This document shows positions 43,816-49,828 of a stretch of DNA of 49,828 nt, piece by piece (the first letter of the stretch is position 1; each line of letters begins with the position of its first letter). A model generated the notes under the pieces. That model made no database searches. It was not told the DNA's origin and saw only the letters and a program-made list of their open reading frames with translations. The stretch lies in the NCBI GenBank assembly GCA_010094045.1, contig ML986819.1:11396-61223 (forward strand), given 5' to 3'. Source of the DNA: Lojkania enalia (Eukaryota > Ascomycota > Dothideomycetes > Pleosporales). A program made the translations under genes and the position numbers.

Positions 43816-43941
43816 TATTATAGCTAAGCTATTTATAGTTAGCTCTTTAGCAGGTCTAGAGATATATATATAACATATCTTACATTTCTAGTTAATAGAC
43901 GCAGTTTTTCCAACCCTTATTAGAGCTAGCCAGCTCTAATA
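43816..43941 (+). repeat. Copia 3' LTR (126 bp)
   Basis: Same length and ends as the 5' LTR. TG at the start has become TA. It is followed by the ATATA duplication. Confidence 0.93.
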
Positions 43942-43997
43942 ATATATAAACCTCTATATTATATATACCCTTATAGTATATATATATAATTACCTAC
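43942..43997. other. Flank of the Copia insertion
   Basis: A short AT-rich stretch, beginning with the ATATA target duplication, between Copia and the L3 element. Nothing else recognised. Confidence 0.5.
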
Positions 43998-45489
43998 TAT
44001 TATAAAAGGCTATAAGTAGGGATAATAAGGCTTATCTAACGCTTAGTATAGTATACTATGTACAGATCTCAGGTGTCGTACAAGAGAATAGCTAAGGAGT
44101 AAGCTGAACGCGAGGTAAGTAGAAAGATAAGAGGGAAGAAGAAGGTATATATATAGAAGCGAGCGCGCTATATACAGGTATTAGAGGGAACGTAAAGATA
44201 CCGTAATAGTACCCTCTTTCAGAAAGTAGCCGCAATTAACAATTATAGCTGTAATATAGGAACCTAGTATAACTAGCTGTCTGTTTCGTATAGGGTAGAG
44301 GTACTATATCTATTAGGAGGAGCTGCGGCTTAACCCAGCTGCAGTTCTTAATCTAATAATATCTAGATCTACAACTATAGTAGAGGTTATAATTATAGTA
44401 GTAATAGTAGTAGACTAACGATATAAAAGAAGAGCGTAATCTTATCTAGATATTACTAATATCTATACGCTTAGGAGAAGGAGATTTAACTAGTTAAGTA
44501 TTAGTTTAAGAGAACCGTTTCTAGCTAACTAGCTAGTATCTAGTATAATAATCGATATGCTGAATAAGCTTAATATAGTTATTATATTACTAATAGAATA
44601 GAGAGTTGTTTAACTCTTTAAGAAGCTGGTAGAGAGAAGAGTAGAGACTATAGTAGAGAGAGGAGATTTAAGATGCATCAGGCTATAACTAGGTACTTAC
44701 CTTATATAAGAGACGCTTAAAACAAGCGAGGTATATAAAAAGTAACTTATTATCCTTCTAATATACTAATGTAAAATATTAAACTATCTTCTATTCTTTA
44801 TATAAATTATAATAGAGGTACTAGAAGAATAAAAAGATTATCTTAGAATCTTAGAACTAGCTATCTTTAGCAGTCTAGCGGAGGTATAGTACTAATACTT
44901 ACTATAGCTGTTTAAGTTAGTCCTAGATATAGTTAAATATATTAGCTTTATTAAGCTAGTTTAAATAGAACTTAACTTTAATAGATAGGAGCTATATATA
45001 AAATATATATAGTTTACTATTAAAATATAGAGGGTTTAGGAGTTAAGAATAAGAGGTAGTAGAGAACTAGAGCTAGAGAATAATAGTATATGCTAAGTCG
45101 AGATTAGATTACTAGTTCTAAAACTCCTACTGTAGCTACTATACGAGTAGTAGAATAGCTGTCGGGCTAGTATTCTAGCTAAATATCGCTAGGAAGAAAG
45201 AAAAAATCTAGACGGAAAATAATAAAGATCTCTATCTAGAGATTTATAGCAGCTATCTAGCTACTATTACTATATAACTAGGCGAGCTATTCTAATATTA
45301 TAAGAGGCTATAAGTAGGGACGATAAGGCTTATCTAACACTTAGTATAATATACTACGTACAGATCTCAGGTATCGTATAAAAGAATAGCTAAGAAGTAA
45401 GCTAAACATAAGGTAAGTAGAAAGATAAGAGAGAAGAAGAAAGTATGTATATAGAAGCGAGCGCGCTATATATAAATGTTAGTATAACA
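43998..45489 (-). mobile_element. L3: gag-only LTR retrotransposon, minus strand
   Basis: The third copy of the L family, in reverse orientation. LTRs lie at 43998-44208 (211 bp) and 45296-45489 (194 bp, about 17-20 bp missing near its outer end). The tract ACCCTCTTT (44211-44219) is the complement of the polypurine tract. The flanking 5 bp differ (CCTAC and GTATA), so the target duplication is lost or the copy was rearranged. It is less mutated than L1 and L2 (it keeps CAGATCTCAGGTGTCGTAC), hence the best copy for reading the gag. Confidence 0.85.
44300..45230 (-). pseudogene. Gag of L3, best-preserved copy
   Basis: Minus-strand reading, TAG taken as Q: LLNPLYFNSKLYIFYIQLLSIKVKFYLN near 45017-44940, LKQLQQVLVLYLRQTAKDSQF near 44923-44860, KIIFLFFQYLYYNLYKEQKIV near 44850-44790, NKLLFIYLACFKRLLYKVSTQLQPDA near 44750-44675, YYSLYSSLYQLLKELNNSLFYQQYNNYIKLIQHIDY near 44660-44550. 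The length and spacing fit the capsid core of fungal retroelement gag proteins. No zinc knuckle, protease or polymerase follows before the LTR. Confidence 0.6.
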
Positions 45490-45822
45490 GTATAGGTAAG
45501 ATAATAGGTCCGAATATAGTACAAATCCACTTAGAGGTATATAGAAGTACGTAGGGGTTTAGGGATCTAGGAATTCTATTAATACCTATAGGCCTTATAC
45601 GAAAGGATATAGAAGAGCTACTAAGCTACTTATAAGAGAGTATACAACTATATATAGAAGGGAAAAGGGGCGGAGCCGGGGGTAGAATAAGATAAGTAAA
45701 AAGCTTTAGGATAAGATTATATATAAAGCTTTTCGTAGAACAATTTCTTCGTATTATTATACTACCCCCCTTCTTATAGGCTAATAGTTCCTATCTATAC
45801 TAGTTTAGGAGGGAATCGGGGC
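45490..45822. other. Unassigned stretch with G-rich and C-rich runs
   Basis: It contains AAAAGGGGCGGAGCCGGGGG (about 45662-45681) and ACTACCCCCC (45771-45780), and keeps some TpG and CpG. No gene or repeat partner was recognised. It lies between L3 and the inferred LTR of G3. Confidence 0.4.
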
Positions 45823-46399
45823 TGTTACGGATAGGTTCTAATATAAAGAAATTTCTTTAAGGAGGTATTTATTAGTAAAAACTAATACGTATAGTTACTT
45901 ATAGAGATATATTTATATATTAATATAATATTAAGTAAGGTTTTTATAGTAAGTGTAATTAACCTATATATTAGCTAGTAACTACTATTATAACGGTTTA
46001 TTAATATTATAATTTCGTCGCGTATAGCAACAAGTGTTTACTAGCCTTAGTATATTACTAGGTTGCTGTTAACTAAGCTTTCTTAACTAAACAACAACTT
46101 CTACTCCGTATATATTATTACGCGTCCCTAGAACCGTTAATTATTAAAGTATTACTAACGCTTTATAGAAAAAATTAATTAATATACTATTCTACCCGCC
46201 TTTTAGAACCTCTTTAGAAGCCTTCTAAGTTATCTACCTTTAAATTATACGCGCGCTCGCCTGCGGGCGGTATATTATATTTACCTTTCAGTTCCTAAGA
46301 TTAAAAAAATATAAGTATTACACCTTATAAAATAAAAAGTATAACCCTATACGAATTACATCTAATACTAATAGAGTACTTACTACTAATATACTTATA

Positions 46400-46839
46400 G
46401 ATCCCCTCCTACTATAAGGAGGATAAAAAGGTAGCCTTTAAGGCTGTTTCGGAGTCCGCTTATAACCTAGTACTTATAGCCTAGGTTATAAAGAGTTAGG
46501 AAAATAGCCTTCTTATAGCTAGTATCTAAGTAGCTTTATTCTACTAGGATACTAAGTTGTTCTATTAGGTTTCAGCTTTAGAGGCTCTAGTATCTAGCTT
46601 TTAGGCTAATATTACAGCGCTCTTAAGCAGCTAAGGATAAAGTAGAAGAAGTTTAAGGGAAGTTCGGAGGGAAAAAAGGGGAAGAAGGGTAGAGGAGGAG
46701 AGGACTGGAGAGGTATCTAATAACCTACTATCAGACCCTCTAGATTCTATAGAGGAGTAATTTTAGGCCTATAATTTAGTTTTCTAATCTACTACTTAAC
46801 TCTTATATATTATCGTCTACTAGGTAATCTATATTCTCT
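46400..46839. other. G3 region between chromodomain and 3' LTR
   Basis: Includes a strongly purine-rich run (about 46640-46715, GGAAAAAAGGGGAAGAAGGG) on the plus strand. No separate gene is recognised. It is probably 3' untranslated sequence of G3. Confidence 0.45.
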
Positions 46840-49828
46840 ATACTATTCTTATATACCTTAATCTATTTAGTTAGGGCCTTTAAGGGTCCTAGCTAATTCG
46901 GATACTTATTATAAAAAGCTCTTAGCTTATAAGGCGAACCTATAAAATTTAAGGCTTTATACTAGACTAGGTTAGAATTATATCCTACCTATTTTATACA
47001 GTATTTAAGGGTCTTGTAATATAGCTTATTAGCTAATATTTCCTTAACCTTCTACTCTTCTACCCTCTTAATAGTGATAGTAGGTAGTTTTAGAGCTTCT
47101 TACTCTAGTAGAGGGTTCTAGGGGTTCTTATATAGCAGGTTTAGTACGAAGATATTATATATTCTCAACTTTAGGGGTAGCTATAGATAGTATAAGTCTC
47201 TAACCTATTCTAGTACTTTAAAAGGTCCCTCCTATTAATCGGATAGCTTTCAGCTTAGTCTCTAGACCGTAAAGTTCTTAGTATTTAAGTAGATTATATT
47301 ACTAATCTACTAATTAATTAGTTACTAGTAATAGTTAATAACGGATTATATACGATCTTAAGCCTTCTTAATATTAGCTTTTACGGCTTTCTAGGCTATA
47401 TATATACGAGTTACTAGAGTTAAAGCGTTCTTATAATTTAATTTATTTATTACAGTAATAGGATTAATAAAATATTTCTAATCCTAACTCTAACAGGGCT
47501 TAGATCCGTATAGAATCTGATATAGGGATATTCTGATAGTTATATAGGGTAGAGTCGCTTATACTCGGTCGATTATAGGTAATAGAGAACTCTAGTTATT
47601 TTAATAGAAGAATACGAAAGAGCGCAGTCTCTAATTAATATACTTATTTATAATCTCTATCTATCTATTAGTCTCTTTATAATAAATAGTAGATAGTTTA
47701 ATCTTTACGCTTAAGATATAGTAGAATTTAAACTAGAAACTAGATATAAACTAAGGTCCTTAATCTAAAATAATAGTTTCGGGTGTATAGCTAAAGCGGT
47801 ACACCTATTAAATAAATAATTCGGCTATTCCCCGTGCGTTAATTATATAATAGTAGGAAATAGATACCGCTTATTTAGATAGGCAATCGATTACTACTAT
47901 AATCTAATTATATTCGGACTTATCTATAGGAAAATCCTTAAAGTTAATATATAGGTACTATATTAGTTAATTTAGTATAGGAAGTAGGTAGATAAAACCT
48001 AGGGTTTAGGTTTATATTAGATAAGCTTTATAGTATAGGATATAATTCTATATATATTATTTACAAGTAGCCTCTATACCCTTCTAATAGTACTTCTAAG
48101 ATAGTAACTAATAGATTTTAGTAGCGCTTAGGTGTGCGGAGGATACTTAGTTATAAACTTCTTATATAAACTATATATAAAAGCCTAAATCTAATAGAAT
48201 ATATAAATAATTATTGTAGAGGAGTAGTCTATTCTCTATCTAATACTTACAGGGTAAAAGGGTACGTTCCTATATAAAGGAGACTTAATTTTCCTATAGT
48301 AATATATTAATTAACTCTAAAGAGTCTAGTAATATAATCTACTCTTAACTTTTAATAACATTTAGTATAGCTGCTTAAGTTATTATTTAGGTAATATAGG
48401 ACTGGGCTAATTTAGTATTAATTTAGGGGTGAAGTTAATACGGTCTAAATAGGACTCTCGACTAATTATTAGTTTAAACTACTTTTAAGTTTTCTATATC
48501 TTATTTATAACGACTAAAGATATCTACTCTAGTATTATTTTTACCTAGGGTATACTTAATTCGGAACTAATACTAAACTAATTCCTTAGTCTAATAAACT
48601 TAACAAATATTAAGTATCTTTATAGTTATAAAATATTCGAGTAAGCGATGATTAGTATATACTAGAGTCCTAGTAGCTACTAAAGTAAGTTCTATCCTCT
48701 ATTACTTAAATACAGTAATAATTGCGAATAGTTCCTTATTATAGATCTCCTAGTTCAGTTCTAAACTAGATAGAACCTTACTATAAAATGCTATAAGGTA
48801 CTATTTTCTATCGGAATATTTCTATAATAGTACTTCTACAACTACTCTATTAGAGGTATTAGTTTCCATTTTTGTTTCTAAAATAGGATTAAAGTAGTAG
48901 AGTATAAGTATACTTAATAGAGCTGACTTTAATTTCTTAAAGGTAATATTATATTCTAAAGTCTATATAAAAGAAGTTATAGGGCTCTATAGTATAATAA
49001 TTAGCTTTATAATACGCGAGAATTCTAGTATAAACTGTTGATAGAATCTAGTAAAACCTAAGAAGGATTTTACACCCGTTATAATAGTAGGTAGCTGCTA
49101 GTTATGTAGTACTTCTACCTTCTCTAAGTTAACCTTAAGGCCTTTATTTAATAGGATATAGCTAAGATATTTAGTTCGGGTAATATAGAATTTACTCTTC
49201 TTAATATAGATAGCGTATATCGCCTCGTCTTTTAAGTAGATAAGGATATTATCTAGATAAGTAATATAGAAGTTATCTAGGTAGTTAATTAATACGTTAT
49301 TTATATAGCGCTAGTAAGTTACTAGGCTATTATATAATCTAAAAGATAGAACTTTATACTTATAGGTTCTATATTAAGTCTAAAAGGTAGTATATTCTTT
49401 AGAATTAGAATCTATTCTAATCTTATTAAAGGCCGCGCGAATATTAAACTTAGTAAAAATTACTAACTTAGTAGGTCTAGATAGGAGTTTATCTATATAT
49501 AGTATTAGATATATATTCTTATAGGTAAGAGTATTAAGTTTATAATAATCTATATAGATATATAGGTTACTATTAGGTTGATAGACGTAAAGAATTAGAG
49601 ATATAAAAGAGCTCCGACTCTACTTAATATACCTATACTATAAATTATCTATAATATACTTCTTAGTTACTTCTAGCTCCTTAACGTTCTACTTATATAA
49701 CAGGCTATAACTATTAGGGAGAGGTTCTGTAAGAATAATCTTATAATTATAAGGGTAGTATTCTAGTAATTAATAAGCCGTAGTTTTACTAAATATATCT
49801 TAATACCTATAGTATTTAAATAGTAATC
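46840..49828 (-). pseudogene. G3 pol: reverse transcriptase to chromodomain, RIP-broken
   Basis: Minus-strand reading from the window end leftward. KELEVTKKYIIDNL (about 49685-49640) is followed by RSSFISLILYVYQPNSNLYIYIDYYKLN near 49610-49535 and FTKFNIRAAFNKIRIDSNSKEYTTF near 49460-49390. The catalytic box YLDNILIYL lies near 49238-49266 (YLDD to YLDN). LLNKGLKVNLEKVEVLH is near 49155-49110, VKSFLGFTRFYQQFI near 49070-49030, then RNase H to about 48600. Integrase sequence covers about 47300-48500. A C-terminal chromodomain (about 46860-47035) reads KILYKIGRIQF then ALNFIGSPYKL-like sequence. TAG/TAA codons throughout. Confidence 0.75.

Larger units (their letters stand above)
38662..43941 (+). 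mobile_element. Copia-type LTR retrotransposon, complete but RIPed
   Basis: LTRs of exactly 126 bp lie at 38662-38787 (TGTTATGGCTAAGC to GCTCTAATA) and 43816-43941 (TATTATAGCTAAGC to GCTCTAATA). The target duplication is ATATA (38657-38661 and 43942-43946). A G-run polypurine tract AGGGGGG (about 43807-43813) directly precedes the 3' LTR. The primer-binding region GTTATAAGCCCGGAAGC starts at 38788. Total length 5.28 kb. The domain order gag, protease, integrase, reverse transcriptase, RNase H defines Ty1/Copia. Confidence 0.93.
45823..49828 (-). mobile_element. G3: chromodomain Gypsy retrotransposon, partial at window end
   Basis: A minus-strand Gypsy whose 5' half lies beyond the window. 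The left edge TGTTACGGATAGG (45823) is taken as the outer end of its 3' LTR. The inner LTR edge may be near 46399, since TAGATCCCCTCCT (46399-46411) reads as the complement of a polypurine tract; the LTR would then be about 577 bp. The second LTR is not in the window, so this is tentative. The domains from chromodomain back to reverse transcriptase are clear. Confidence 0.75.

Noticed and set aside
4972..49828. A biosynthetic gene cluster around the transporter
   Set aside because: All recognisable coding sequence to the right is transposon-derived, and the 3.4 kb to the left holds no enzyme gene.
4972..49828. A centromere core
   Set aside because: RIPed retroelement nests can be centromeric in fungi, but they also form ordinary AT-rich blocks and subtelomeres; nothing in the sequence decides it.

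Overview
The window looks like a filamentous ascomycete (Pezizomycotina) chromosome segment: one ordinary protein-coding gene embedded in almost 45 kb of transposon wreckage that shows repeat-induced point mutation (RIP). The mutated parts are extremely rich in TpA and nearly devoid of CpA and TpG (for example, 7981-8100 contains neither), and almost every broken codon is TAG or TAA where a glutamine codon would be expected. That is the classic CpA-to-TpA signature of fungal RIP. The species cannot be named from this sequence. No rRNA gene, intact tRNA gene or CRISPR array was seen.

Layout. 1-1797 is the end of a pogo/Fot1-type DNA transposon whose mutation load drops over its last 400 bases. 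1798-4971 is a normal-composition island holding transposon scraps, a MITE-like repeat, a promoter region with three CCAAT boxes, and the only intact gene: an intronless 496-residue MFS (DHA1-type) transporter at 3473-4963. A transposon inverted repeat begins 8 bases after its stop codon. From 4972 to the window end everything recognisable is mobile DNA.

The mobile DNA is nested. A minus-strand pogo element starting at 4972 is split by a second copy of the first element (5511-7368). Element a (from 8465) holds element b (8715-13910), which in turn holds a gag-only LTR element and an inverted sister copy c. Element a is then broken at 14216 by element F7. F7 is split by a gag-only LTR element (14279-15808), a pogo element (16277-18133), a chromodomain Gypsy (18342-24021) and pogo element F5 (24492-37816). 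F5 holds a miniature LTR-like unit with a tRNA-like core (about 24780-25308) and a second chromodomain Gypsy (25314-36238). That Gypsy is split by a pogo element (28022-30067), itself carrying a solo LTR that escaped RIP (29778-29981), and by another pogo element (33393-35268). To the right lie a complete but mutated Copia element (38662-43941, identical-length 126-bp LTRs, ATATA target duplication), a third gag-only LTR element (43998-45489) and a partial third Gypsy running off the end (45823-49828).

Functional reading: only the transporter is likely to make protein. The rest is probably constitutive heterochromatin. Its value is as a record of insertion order, of how RIP spread and stopped, and of several unusual element architectures: gag-only retroelements, tandemly doubled pogo terminal repeats, and a TRIM-like unit with a Pol III-like core.
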